DNA of 11,115 bases from a bacterium (GCA_027294925.1 JAPULM010000307.1:1-11115); one strand, 5' to 3'; positions 1 through 6,554 are shown, counted from the first letter of the stretch. The notes: generated from the letters alone by a model not told the origin. Numbers and translations: made by a program.

Positions 1-159
1 GAAGAGGTCATCATCCTTGAGGGCGAACTACACGACAAGCGGTTGCAGCAGACATTTACCAAAGGCATGTATGCGTGCCGACTACCTGACATGGAACACG
101 GACCCTATCTGACCACAACCGGATGCATGACATTTGAGATGCGGTATTATCAGAAGTAA
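1..159 (+). CDS. Cupin-domain protein, C-terminal fragment
   Basis: The reading frame is open from the window edge to TAA at 157-159, giving the last 52 residues of a protein. It begins EEVIILEGEL and continues to a MEHGPYLT segment and a final FEMRYYQK. An 'E-E-V-hydrophobic-L-E-G' strand followed by a 'P-x-x-x-H-G-P' strand is the usual second half of a small cupin barrel of the ChrR/DUF4437 type; the His in MEHGP is in the position of a metal ligand. The 5' part, including the first cupin motif, lies outside the window, so substrate and length cannot be judged. It is followed by a hairpin at 185-205 that may end its transcript. Confidence 0.7.
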   Translation, partial: EEVIILEGELHDKRLQQTFTKGMYACRLPDMEHGPYLTTTGCMTFEMRYYQK

Positions 160-184
160 TCCTCATTAGTGAACGCCTGAGACG

Positions 185-208
185 AGGCTCTCTCGCACAG
201 AGCCTTTC
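185..208 (+). terminator. Possible rho-independent terminator after the cupin gene
   Basis: AGGCTCT at 185-191 is the exact reverse complement of AGAGCCT at 199-205, a 7-bp stem with a 7-nt loop, ending in TTT. It lies 25 nt after the cupin stop. The T run is very short, so termination is likely but not certain. Confidence 0.45.
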
Positions 209-213
209 CCTGC

Positions 214-231
214 ATGACAAAATTGTGTCAT
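214..231. promoter_or_regulatory. 18-bp near-perfect palindrome, operator-like
   Basis: ATGACAAAATTGTGTCAT reads the same on both strands except for one mismatched pair (220/225). The arms ATGACA and TGTCAT are perfect and the centre is AATT. This size and symmetry are typical of a site for a dimeric helix-turn-helix repressor. It lies upstream of the fossil ORF at 277 and the DUF433 gene at 387. Which gene it controls, if any, cannot be told from the sequence. Confidence 0.35.
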
Positions 232-276
232 CTTTGCCGTATCTACGAGTGACGCCAGTTCAGCGGCGAGCCGGTA

Positions 277-357
277 ATGGATTTTGACGAACTTCTGACC
301 CAGATATGTGATCTGCTCCAACGCGGAGGTGTTGTTGGACGAATTAGTGTAATGTGA
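277..357 (+). pseudogene. 26-codon fossil resembling the N-terminus of an AAA-ATPase/adenylate-cyclase-type protein
   Basis: An ATG at 277 opens a 26-codon frame that begins MDFDELLTQICDLLQRGG and stops at TGA 355-357. The opening MDFDE.h..h..LLQR.G is how I remember many large bacterial proteins with a nucleotide cyclase domain and an AAA ATPase domain beginning, where it continues into a RVSYRALKR-like segment. Here the similarity ends after about 18 residues and a stop follows. No clear ribosome binding site precedes it. I read it as a truncated relic; the identification rests on memory of a short motif, so it is tentative. Confidence 0.35.
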
Positions 358-386
358 AGATACGCCTCAAGAGAGGGATTATGATT

Positions 387-695
387 ATGGCTGGAAAAAG
401 CGGCACCAACTTGCTTGGCCGCTACATCGTTGCTGATCCCAAAATATGCCATCGGCAACCCACGTTTCATGGCACGCGTATCTTCGTTGAAGATGTGCTC
501 AAACAAGTCTCTAGTGGCATGGCATGGGAAGCCATTATCGAAGAGTGGAATGGGAATATCACCAAAGAAGCGATTGCCGAAGCGGTGCAGTTGGCGACTC
601 AGGCGCTGCTCAGACATGCGGCTAAGTTCGTCGTTGAGACAATGTCGGATGGGACTCCATCTCATGGCGGGAAGGAGGTTCAGTACATCTGTTGA
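387..695 (+). CDS. DUF433 domain protein (VapB-like antitoxin family)
   Basis: A protein of about 102 residues with the DUF433 core: PTFHGTRIFVEDVLKQV (residues 25-41), then GMAWEAIIEEW and ITKEAIAEAVQLA. The P-x-x-x-G-T-R-I-x-V strand followed by three helices is the hallmark of this family, whose small members are winged-helix DNA-binding antitoxins usually paired with a PIN-like or Mut7-C toxin. The start at 387 is chosen because GAGGG at 373-377 lies 9 nt before it; ATG 381 is only 3 nt away and ATG 354 has no site. Such genes are normally followed at once by the toxin. Here a good Shine-Dalgarno (AAGGAGG, 672-678) lies near the 3' end, yet no toxin frame follows and convergent yqgE begins at 740. 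It is either an orphan regulator or the survivor of a broken pair. Confidence 0.75.
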   Translation: MAGKSGTNLLGRYIVADPKICHRQPTFHGTRIFVEDVLKQVSSGMAWEAIIEEWNGNITKEAIAEAVQLATQALLRHAAKFVVETMSDGTPSHGGKEVQYIC

Positions 696-739
696 TCAGG
701 CTTCTTTGCTGTGCGAGATTAACGCCCTGATGGTATCTG

Positions 740-1492
740 TCAGAAGCCATCCAATACCGTACGCTGGACTGGTCTATGCAGCCACAGCCACTTTACAGGA
801 CCTTGCCGAATCAAGCTGGGCCAGATCTCGCTAGGCGGCGTGTTAAAGACCGTCTCTGCATCAGCAGGCAGGATGTGCCAGTCGCCACGCGAAACTTCGT
901 TCTCAAGTTGCCCTGCTTTCCATCCTGCATAACCCACGTAGAGCCGCCAGCGTCTTGCGGATGTTTGATTAGTGGCAACCTGTTCAAGGACCTTGCGGCT
1001 GGTGCTCACGTACATATCGGCCACGACCGGATGTGCGTCTTCGATCGGCTGGTTAGCCTGAAGGAGTAGAAACATCTGGTTTCGGTTCACCGGCCCTCCC
1101 ATAAAGATAGGGTCAGCCTTCTTCTGGAGACCCTGGATATCTGGGAATGCCGCTGCCAGCGTAACCTCGGTGGGCACATTGATCGTTAAGCCCATCGCAC
1201 CCTTTCGGTCATAGCTAATCAACAACACGACGGTGTGGGAAAAATTGGCATCATTGAGGCGCTGACTCGCAATCAGAAATTTTCCTGTCGCAAGGGCATT
1301 GATCTCGGGCGAACGTCTGGATAACGGAAGCGGTTTCGGCAGTTGGTAGGGGAGGTAAGGGATGACTTGTCCACGCAGCGTGGCTGTCGCAATAAGGGGT
1401 ATTGTCAACGGCGTCGACCACAGTATGACACTGAAGATTGACCAGATAAGATAAGAAATTGCTGTTTTCGTCTGACCTTTTCCGTTCTGCAT
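740..1492 (-). CDS. YqgE/AlgH family protein with N-terminal membrane anchor
   Basis: A 250-residue protein. Residues 68-107 (ATGKFLIAS...L.D.NF..TVVLL...GAMGLTIN) match the start of the YqgE/AlgH (UPF0301) fold, followed by FMGGPV (130-135) and the strongly conserved LYVGYAGWKAGQLENE (184-199) and GDWHILPA (203-210). The usual cytosolic protein is about 185 residues and starts near residue 66 here. The extra part has a basic N-terminus and a hydrophobic stretch at residues 12-38, which predicts a signal anchor or signal peptide and a periplasmic domain. The family has no settled biochemical role; AlgH was named for an effect on alginate regulation. It lies 94 nt after the Rieske gene on the same strand, so it may be cotranscribed without sharing the pathway. 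The start ATG has only a weak AAGG 4 nt before it. Confidence 0.88.
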   Translation of the reverse strand: MQNGKGQTKTAISYLIWSIFSVILWSTPLTIPLIATATLRGQVIPYLPYQLPKPLPLSRRSPEINALATGKFLIASQRLNDANFSHTVVLLISYDRKGAMGLTINVPTEVTLAAAFPDIQGLQKKADPIFMGGPVNRNQMFLLLQANQPIEDAHPVVADMYVSTSRKVLEQVATNQTSARRWRLYVGYAGWKAGQLENEVSRGDWHILPADAETVFNTPPSEIWPSLIRQGPVKWLWLHRPVQRTVLDGF

Positions 1493-1586
1493 AACGCCTT
1501 GTATCTCTATAAGGTCGGGGGGGCAATCCGCACCCTACGGCCTGCATTGTGGCCGGCACGCACAGGATGAGTAGCTTCTGGTTCGG

Positions 1587-2888
1587 CTAGTCTGCACCGC
1601 CTGTGGCGAGGGGCGGACGCTTGAGGTACGCCTCCGCCAATTTCCACCCGGTCTCTCGCAGGAGTTGTCGTTCCTCGTCGGCAGTCGAGGCAGGCGGGAG
1701 GCACACGACCGTGTCGTTACAGTAAGTGGTGATGATATTCCCGGCTTCCCTGCATACCCCATCAGGGTCCCTGCCCTCGCGGACGGCCCGGATGCCCTGC
1801 CTGATCTGCTGGCGGAACATGATTACACCGCGGTCGGTGGCGCCCAGGTGTTCCAGGCCGTGAATGGCGATAGGCCGCTGCCCGACCTGGGCGTCATAGT
1901 CGCCGGGCTGTCGTTGCCTATCCTCATAGACCTCTGTATCTGGCAATTGGGCGGGAAGCATCACATTGCGATCAGCCCACCATGGGGGCGTAACCCCTTC
2001 GGTTTCGCTGACATGCCTGAACTCTAGAAACATCGTGTGGGTATCGTCTACCGGCACGATCCACCGGCTCATCATGGGGCCGTCGAAGGGATGCTCGGTT
2101 TGGCCATCTTCCCAGATCGGGGCGACCTGTTGGAGGTTGGGGGCAACGATCTCAACCATACGCACCCATACGTTATCTCCCACCCTGCGAGACGCCAGGT
2201 AAATCATACCGACAGGCGTCTCGCTATAGTCCAGTTCAGGCACCACACCGAACTGGTCGGTAAACTGCGAACCGCTGACGATGGTATGGAGGAAAGCGGT
2301 ATGGACAGGGTCCATGGCGTTTTCCAAGATCTGAAGCCAGTTGCAGGGATAAAAGTATGTTCTGCCGGGGATCAGACGGTAGCCGGGGCGGACGAAACTG
2401 TCATAGACAGGGAAGGGCGGCTGGGTATCGGGTGGCCCGAGGTAGGCAAAGACTGTCCCGTTGTATTCGTATGTCGGGTACGCCCCGTGGTAGAGCCTAT
2501 CCTTCAAGGTGCTCTGCGCAGGTTCACCTGGCGTCTCCAAGATGGTTCCGTCCACGTCGATGAGCCAGCCGTGGTAGCAACACCGTATACCCTTCTGAGA
2601 CACCAGACCAAACTCCAGGGAGGTGCCGCGGTGGGGACAGTGCAACTCCAGCAGGCCTATCGCACCGCTGAAGTCCCGCAACGCTACAAGATCCTCACCC
2701 AGGATACGCACCCGAACGGGCAGGTCGGTGAGTTGGTCGGAAAAGATGACCGGCTGCCAGAAACGCCGGAGATACTCACCGCAAGGCGTTGCAGGACCGA
2801 CGTGGGTGAGTTCATCATCTTCCTTGGGCACATCATGATGGTAATATCCGCCGTATCGCGTGGTTAGAAAAGACGCTCGCGTTGTCAT
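1587..2888 (-). CDS. Rieske [2Fe-2S] non-haem iron oxygenase, catalytic subunit (phthalate dioxygenase-like)
   Basis: A 433-residue protein with both halves of a ring-hydroxylating oxygenase alpha subunit. The Rieske cluster ligands are Cys84 and His86 (CPHRG) and Cys103 and His106 (CCYHGW). The catalytic domain has ENAMDPVHTAFLH (189-201), supplying His196 and His201 of the mononuclear iron site and bridging Asp193. The conserved TDRG...R+.I (351-366) and a GRDPDG segment (372-377) place it with the phthalate 4,5-dioxygenase/LigXa-like group, which act on substituted aromatics as hydroxylases or O-demethylases and need a separate reductase. No reductase or ferredoxin gene is in the window. 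The ATG at 2886-2888 follows GGGAG with 7 nt spacing. It is the fourth gene in the CoA-transferase/MaoC block, so it probably acts on the same substrate. The exact substrate cannot be read from the sequence. Confidence 0.93.
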   Translation of the reverse strand: MTTRASFLTTRYGGYYHHDVPKEDDELTHVGPATPCGEYLRRFWQPVIFSDQLTDLPVRVRILGEDLVALRDFSGAIGLLELHCPHRGTSLEFGLVSQKGIRCCYHGWLIDVDGTILETPGEPAQSTLKDRLYHGAYPTYEYNGTVFAYLGPPDTQPPFPVYDSFVRPGYRLIPGRTYFYPCNWLQILENAMDPVHTAFLHTIVSGSQFTDQFGVVPELDYSETPVGMIYLASRRVGDNVWVRMVEIVAPNLQQVAPIWEDGQTEHPFDGPMMSRWIVPVDDTHTMFLEFRHVSETEGVTPPWWADRNVMLPAQLPDTEVYEDRQRQPGDYDAQVGQRPIAIHGLEHLGATDRGVIMFRQQIRQGIRAVREGRDPDGVCREAGNIITTYCNDTVVCLPPASTADEERQLLRETGWKLAEAYLKRPPLATGGAD

Positions 2889-2915
2889 GTTGATTCTCCC
2901 TTTGTTTACATATCG

Positions 2916-2939
2916 GCCTCACATCGTTGACGGTGAGGC
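2916..2939 (-). repeat. 7-bp hairpin in the leader of the Rieske gene
   Basis: GCCTCAC (2916-2922) and GTGAGGC (2933-2939) are exact reverse complements around a 10-nt loop. It lies between the MaoC stop (3009) and the Rieske start (2888), 27 nt before the ATG. There is no T run on the minus strand after it, so an operator or an mRNA-processing or stability stem is more likely than a full terminator. Confidence 0.35.
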
Positions 2940-3008
2940 TGGTTCACGCCAGCAGGCGATTCCCCCACTCATTAATTCGGTCGCCTGACCTAAGTCCTGG
3001 TGACAGTT

Positions 3009-3419
3009 CTAGCGCTCCACCAACCCACTGCATGTGCCGACGATCGCTTTGTCGCCTTGCTCGGTTTCCACCCATACGTCGCAAGTCACCCGGATGTGAT
3101 GGTCGCCTTCAGGCGTTTTCGACTGCACGACGCCGCGCGCAACACAAAAATCATTGACGCCAACTGGACGGCGGAAGGTGAGTGCGTTGCGGCCTCCGAC
3201 GATCCAGCCGGCGCCGAAGCAGAGTCCCATCAGGCGGAAAATCAGCGCCGCCACCTGCGGCCCAACAGCGATCGGCCCCTCTAGCCCTTCCGCCCGCGCC
3301 GCTTCCTCGTCGTTATGGATGGTCTTCACGCCACCCGCTGCAAACATCGATATATTGAAACGCCGTGCGATAGGTGGCAGTTCGTACCCGATCGGCGTCT
3401 GCGCGGTGATGATGGCCAT
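3009..3419 (-). CDS. MaoC-like hot-dog dehydratase, small subunit
   Basis: A 136-residue single hot-dog protein. It shows the MaoC pattern TIHNDEEAA (33-41), EGLEGPIAVGPQVAALIFRL (45-64) and later RRPV, the arrangement seen in enoyl-CoA hydratases of the MaoC and HTD2/mesaconyl-CoA hydratase type. His35 is retained, but the Asp five residues earlier in the canonical G-D-x-N-P-x-H motif is Gly30. Catalysis may therefore depend on a variant dyad or on the partner subunit. The ATG at 3417-3419 shares its A with the TGA of the preceding gene (TGATG), which indicates translational coupling and suggests a heteromeric complex with that product. An in-frame TTG directly upstream could extend it by one residue, but the ATG is preferred. 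Confidence 0.85.
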   Translation of the reverse strand: MAIITAQTPIGYELPPIARRFNISMFAAGGVKTIHNDEEAARAEGLEGPIAVGPQVAALIFRLMGLCFGAGWIVGGRNALTFRRPVGVNDFCVARGVVQSKTPEGDHHIRVTCDVWVETEQGDKAIVGTCSGLVER

Positions 3420-3943
3420 CAAATCGTCTCCGGCTTGTGACCGCTATCGATACCGGCTCCTTGGCGAGGCGCCGTGCGTTCGATGATGTCGAGGACATGG
3501 GTGCGCTGCGTGACGAAGACCTTTTCGCCTGCCGCATCACGGCCAACTGCCTCAAAGGTGATGAACTCGCGCTCGTTTTTTACCCATTTATCGATGATCA
3601 TACCCGTAATCGTAATTTTCTCACCAGGCTTGATCACCTTGAACGTTTCGAACGCCCACTTATAAAACACCCCTCGTACATTGTAAGTACGTGTCAACAT
3701 CCAGCGTGGCGGCCGATACTGGATTTGCGGTGGGGCGATGCGTCCGCCCCAGGGGGAATCGAGCATATACCATTGGTGGTAGTCTTCATCGATCAAGCAC
3801 TGTTTTTCAATATCCGCTTCGCTCACTACCCATTCGCAAGGCTCTAGCTCCTGACCGATTTCGATCTCGTCGAACTCGGCCCGTTTGCCGAACGCATCCT
3901 CGCGTTTGCGGATTTTGGCAACATCTCCGCTTTGCTCAGTCAT
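3419..3943 (-). CDS. MaoC-like / FAS1-type dehydratase N-terminal-domain protein, large subunit
   Basis: A 174-residue protein resembling the N-terminal half of two-domain MaoC hydratases: a charged start, EIEIGQELEPCEWVVSEADI (26-45), a YHQWYMLDSPWGG segment (55-67), then the long hot-dog helix and strands with GEKITITGMIIDKWVKNERE (107-126) and a closing VTQRTHVLDI. Such N-halves usually lack the catalytic dyad and shape the acyl-CoA pocket for a longer or bulkier substrate. It overlaps the 3' end of the CoA-transferase gene by 8 nt (ATGACTGA) and abuts the small MaoC gene by 1 nt, so the two hot-dog chains very likely form an alpha/beta hydratase like ChsH1/ChsH2. It is expected to hydrate an unsaturated acyl-CoA made in this pathway; the acyl group is not known. 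Confidence 0.83.
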   Translation of the reverse strand: MTEQSGDVAKIRKREDAFGKRAEFDEIEIGQELEPCEWVVSEADIEKQCLIDEDYHQWYMLDSPWGGRIAPPQIQYRPPRWMLTRTYNVRGVFYKWAFETFKVIKPGEKITITGMIIDKWVKNEREFITFEAVGRDAAGEKVFVTQRTHVLDIIERTAPRQGAGIDSGHKPETI

Positions 3944-5222
3944 GTTTACCGATCGCTTTCTTGCAAGCCGTTATCTGCCCTTTGTCCCAACCGAGCCAGC
4001 TTTGCAGCACATCGTCCATATGTTGGTTTAACAGAGGCGGCGGCCTCATTTCCGGCTCCGGGCCAGTCATCTTCCAGCCCGGGCCGACGACCCGAATGGG
4101 CCCCGATACCGGGTGGTCGAGGGTACGGATCACGCCGCGATACACCACTTGCGGGTCATTGGCGGCATCGCTGAAATCGTTGATCGGCGCCACCGGCAGC
4201 CGCTCGGCGATCATACGCTCCAACCACACTTCGGCCGGGCGTTTTTTCATCTCGTTTGCAACCATCTGGTTAATTTGGTCTTGCTCCGCTTGCCGACCTG
4301 CCACCTGGTGCCATTGCTGATTTTCTAACCAGTCTTCGCGCCCAAGCGCCCTACAAAGCGCTGGCCAATGACGATCATTCAACACGTGGAGTTGAACGTA
4401 CCGGCTATCGCTGCAAACATAGGCATTGGCAGGGATACGGATCGTGCTGCGATTACCTGCTCGTGCGGGAACTCTACCGGCTTGCAAATACTCACCCATG
4501 CGGGAGCTGATCGCCGCCATGGCCGCGGCCTGCATGCTGAGGTCGATGTAGCGACCCTTACCGTCTTGGCGCACCGCGTACAGCGCAGATACGATGGCAA
4601 AAGCTGCGGTTATGCCTGAAATCGTATCCGTGATCGACCCGCCGGTCAATGTGGGCGCCTCACCCGGCTGACCGGTAATGCTCATCATGCCGGCATAGCC
4701 TTGGACGGTCGGGTCGAGGGCCAGGCGATCCCGGTATGGACCGTCCTGGCCGAAGCCGGAGATCGAGCAATAAACGAGTTTGTCGTTCAAAGGATGCAGG
4801 TCGTCCCAGCCAACGCCGAGTCGCGCTGCAGTGCCGGGGGCATAATTTTCAACCATTACATCAGCATGTTTTGCAAGCTCGTGGACCACTGCACGGGCGG
4901 ACGGATTTTTAAGGTCTAATGAGAGGCTCTTTTTGGAGCGGTTGTTGACATAAAAGTAATCCTCGTCTTGCGCCCCTCGGCCGGCATAGCGGACCACGTT
5001 GCGCGTATCGTCGCCGCGGGGCGGTTCTACCTTGACGACGTCCGCCCCCATATCGGCGAGCATAACGGTGCAAAACGGACCGGACATAACAGCGGTAAGG
5101 TCGAGCACATGGACCCCGTCTAATGGTACTTGCATGTCACTTGCGGTGTGAGGCGCTTCCTGCGTCATGATTCGGCTCATCCCTCCGGCGTCTTTTCCCT
5201 CTGGCCTTACAAAACCGGCCAT
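3936..5222 (-). CDS. Family III (CaiB/BaiF) CoA-transferase
   Basis: A 428-residue protein. It has the N-terminal PLDGVHVLDLTAVMSGPF (33-50), ADMGADVVKVEPPRGDD (56-72), RSKKSLSLDLKN (95-106), VENYAPG (124-130) and SISGFGQDGPY (153-163) motifs of the family. LALDPTVQG carries the expected catalytic aspartate (Asp170), and GGSITD lies near 195. These enzymes move CoA between a donor thioester and a free acid through an aspartyl anhydride. As first gene of the block it would activate the substrate acid for the MaoC pair. The start is uncertain: ATG 5222 has AAGGG 8 nt upstream; ATG 5180 and ATG 5168 lie just after a GGAGGG within the frame; and family proteins usually start near residue 30. A promoter-like pair at 5261-5289 fits the 5222 start. 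Confidence 0.92.
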   Translation of the reverse strand: MAGFVRPEGKDAGGMSRIMTQEAPHTASDMQVPLDGVHVLDLTAVMSGPFCTVMLADMGADVVKVEPPRGDDTRNVVRYAGRGAQDEDYFYVNNRSKKSLSLDLKNPSARAVVHELAKHADVMVENYAPGTAARLGVGWDDLHPLNDKLVYCSISGFGQDGPYRDRLALDPTVQGYAGMMSITGQPGEAPTLTGGSITDTISGITAAFAIVSALYAVRQDGKGRYIDLSMQAAAMAAISSRMGEYLQAGRVPARAGNRSTIRIPANAYVCSDSRYVQLHVLNDRHWPALCRALGREDWLENQQWHQVAGRQAEQDQINQMVANEMKKRPAEVWLERMIAERLPVAPINDFSDAANDPQVVYRGVIRTLDHPVSGPIRVVGPGWKMTGPEPEMRPPPLLNQHMDDVLQSWLGWDKGQITACKKAIGKHD

Positions 5223-5260
5223 CCCCGAGGCCCTTGCCCTCCGGGAACCCTTGAGGCTCT

Positions 5261-5289
5261 ACCCTAACGTATCCTGAGCGGCATGTCCA
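5261..5289 (-). promoter_or_regulatory. Candidate sigma-70 promoter for the CoA-transferase operon
   Basis: On the minus strand TGGACA (5289-5284, five of six matches to TTGACA) is followed after exactly 17 nt by TAGGGT (5266-5261, with the key T, A and final T of a -10). Transcription would begin about 30 nt before ATG 5222. The rest of the 284-bp spacer (5223-5506) shows no gene. A perfect TTGACA at 5393-5388 there has no matching -10. Confidence 0.35.
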
Positions 5290-5506
5290 GGCGGCGCGGG
5301 CCATGCTGCGAGCTGCTGCGGCAGGCTGCAAAAGGCGGCAAACGACCCTCACCCTTAACAAGGTTTTCGCCTCCTGCTAATCCGCCGTGTCAAACCCTTT
5401 GGTAAACCATACACCAGGGTCAGCAGGTTGTAGGCGTCCTGGCACTTGTCTTGGCGCTGCCACAGAGGGGCCAGGCTGGTGGCGGGCGATGGAGAGGGGC
5501 AGTATG

Positions 5507-6307
5507 TTAAAATGCCGCGTCCAGGCGCTGGACCTGGTCAGGAGCCAGGCGCCAGCCCGATGCGGCGCAATTTTCGACAATCCGCTCTATACGGTCCGAC
5601 TTTGGAATAGCAATGACGTTTGACCGAGCGGTACACCAATTCAAGGCCACTTGAGCCATGCTCTTGTCAACCTCAGACGCAATCTGTTCAAGGGCTTTAA
5701 TGCCGTTGTGGCGTTTCAAACGCTGTCGACGGGCTAAACGCCCGTCGTCGAGAGGGGTATACGCAATGATGGTGATATTGTGCTCCTGACAGTGGGGTAG
5801 CAGATCGCGTTCAATCTCACGACGGTTAAGGTTGTAGAGCACTTGATTTGACACGATTGGGTGGTGCTGCATGACAGCTTGGGCAGCACGAAGTTCTAGC
5901 GCAGAGAAGTTGCTCACACCGATATATTTCACCTGCCCGCGATCCACCAGTGCTTCCATTGCCCGCATGGTTTCGCCTATGGGAACCTGTGCATTCGGCC
6001 AGTGCACCTGGTACAGGTCGATGCAGTCCACCTTGAGTCGGCACAGGCTGTTTTCCGCCGCCCTCAGCACCTCATCATGACGCAGGTGTTGACCTGATAC
6101 CTTGGAGGCCAAAAAAACCTGGTGGCGGATGTCATCAATGGCTTGTCCCACCACATCTTCAGTGCCGTAAATCTCTGCCGTATCGATTAAACAGGCACCA
6201 AGGTCGACACCTCGGCGCAAGGGATCAGTACCGCCTCGGTATTTCCAGACTCCCAGTCCGATTTCCGGTATCATGACCTCTGTTTGGCCAAGACGTTTGA
6301 GTTCCAT
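5507..6307 (-). CDS. Aldo/keto reductase family oxidoreductase
   Basis: A 266-residue TIM-barrel enzyme. The catalytic tetrad is visible as Asp42 and Tyr47 (IDTAEIYG), Lys69 (FLASKVSG) and His102 (LYQVHWPN). Further family motifs are GQVKYIGVSNFSA (128-140), a SNQVLYN strand and IAIPKSDRIERIVEN near the C-terminus; the last has the lysine and arginine that bind the NADPH phosphate. It would reduce an aldehyde or ketone, or run the reverse oxidation. The length is slightly under the usual 270-280. ATG 6305-6307 follows GAGGA with a 9-nt gap, and that site overlaps the end of a fossil gene upstream. It is on the same strand as the CoA-transferase block but 284 nt away, with a candidate promoter between them, so shared function is only possible. 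Confidence 0.92.
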   Translation of the reverse strand: MELKRLGQTEVMIPEIGLGVWKYRGGTDPLRRGVDLGACLIDTAEIYGTEDVVGQAIDDIRHQVFLASKVSGQHLRHDEVLRAAENSLCRLKVDCIDLYQVHWPNAQVPIGETMRAMEALVDRGQVKYIGVSNFSALELRAAQAVMQHHPIVSNQVLYNLNRREIERDLLPHCQEHNITIIAYTPLDDGRLARRQRLKRHNGIKALEQIASEVDKSMAQVALNWCTARSNVIAIPKSDRIERIVENCAASGWRLAPDQVQRLDAAF

Positions 6308-6310
6308 AAG

Positions 6311-6457
6311 CTATTGTCCTCGCTTCTTGGAAGGTGGCGCAGGGTGGTTGAAGAGAAAACCAATCCGGTACGTCTTGTCCGCCTACTGCGCGTCGGCTGG
6401 CAGTGGCGCAGCGAGCAGCCCGAGGGCGAGTGTAACAATGAACCCGATGGTTACGCA
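6311..6457 (-). pseudogene. Relic of an ABC-transporter substrate-binding protein (N-terminal part)
   Basis: On the minus strand a frame without a start reads IGFIVTLALGLLAAP then LPADAQ, a TAG at 6383-6385, ADKTYRIGFLFNHPAPP, then a stop at 6311-6313. The first part is a lipoprotein/Sec-type signal sequence ending in ADAQ. The part after the stop has the opening strand of periplasmic binding proteins of the tryptophan/tyrosine-type ABC family (PF04392), which typically read ADAQQ..K.YRIG.L. The TAG replaces what is usually CAG, a single transition. The rest of the gene is gone, and the aldo/keto reductase ribosome binding site lies in its last codons. This is a decayed fragment, not a working gene. 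Confidence 0.55.
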
Positions 6458-6498
6458 TCAAAGTCAATCACCTCATCATACGTTTTCAGTGCATCCAT
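6451..6498 (-). pseudogene. 15-codon truncated ORF, MDALKTYDEVIDFDA
   Basis: ATG 6496-6498 has a strong GGAGGA site 7 nt upstream and opens a 15-codon frame stopping at TAA 6451-6453. The start M..L.TY.E.IDF is how I recall a family of ~75-residue bacterial proteins beginning, with the next residues normally IAAG or similar. Here it breaks off and the ABC binding-protein relic starts at once in another frame. It looks like the intact 5' end of a gene joined to a second broken gene by a deletion, though a short leader peptide cannot be excluded. Confidence 0.35.
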
Positions 6499-6548
6499 AG
6501 CAGTGTCCTCCAACGACTATGCTCTCACAAGCTTCGCTTCCTTACCAG

Positions 6549-6554
6549 TATAAT
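6549..6554 (+). promoter_or_regulatory. Perfect -10 box, candidate promoter for the selenoprotein gene pair
   Basis: TATAAT at 6549-6554 sits in an AT-rich stretch about 125 nt upstream of the selenoprotein start. No recognisable TTGACA lies 15-19 nt before it, so it may need an activator. The same stretch also gives TATACT on the minus strand (6552-6547), with TTGCGC 18 nt upstream, which could serve the aldo/keto reductase. Confidence 0.3.

Noticed and set aside
243..665. Minus-strand frame of 140 codons opposite the DUF433 gene.
   Set aside because: The plus strand carries the DUF433 motifs with a ribosome binding site; the minus frame has none and shows no known pattern.
699..748. Inverted repeat GGCTTCT (699-705) / AGAAGCC (742-748) between the convergent DUF433 and yqgE genes, considered as a terminator.
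   Set aside because: The loop is 36 nt, one arm lies in the end of yqgE, and no T run follows on either side.
1538..1557. CGGCC/GGCCG inverted pair between the Rieske and yqgE genes, considered as a terminator.
   Set aside because: Only 5-6 bp of GC-only complementarity and no T run; frequent by chance at this GC content.
2037..2867. Open frame of 276 codons on the plus strand.
   Set aside because: It lies entirely antisense to the Rieske oxygenase gene, whose metal-binding motifs are all intact, and its translation has no recognisable domain.
5137..5361. 74-codon minus-strand frame in the spacer before the CoA-transferase.
   Set aside because: It is arginine- and alanine-rich without a motif, overlaps the CoA-transferase gene out of frame and lacks a ribosome binding site.
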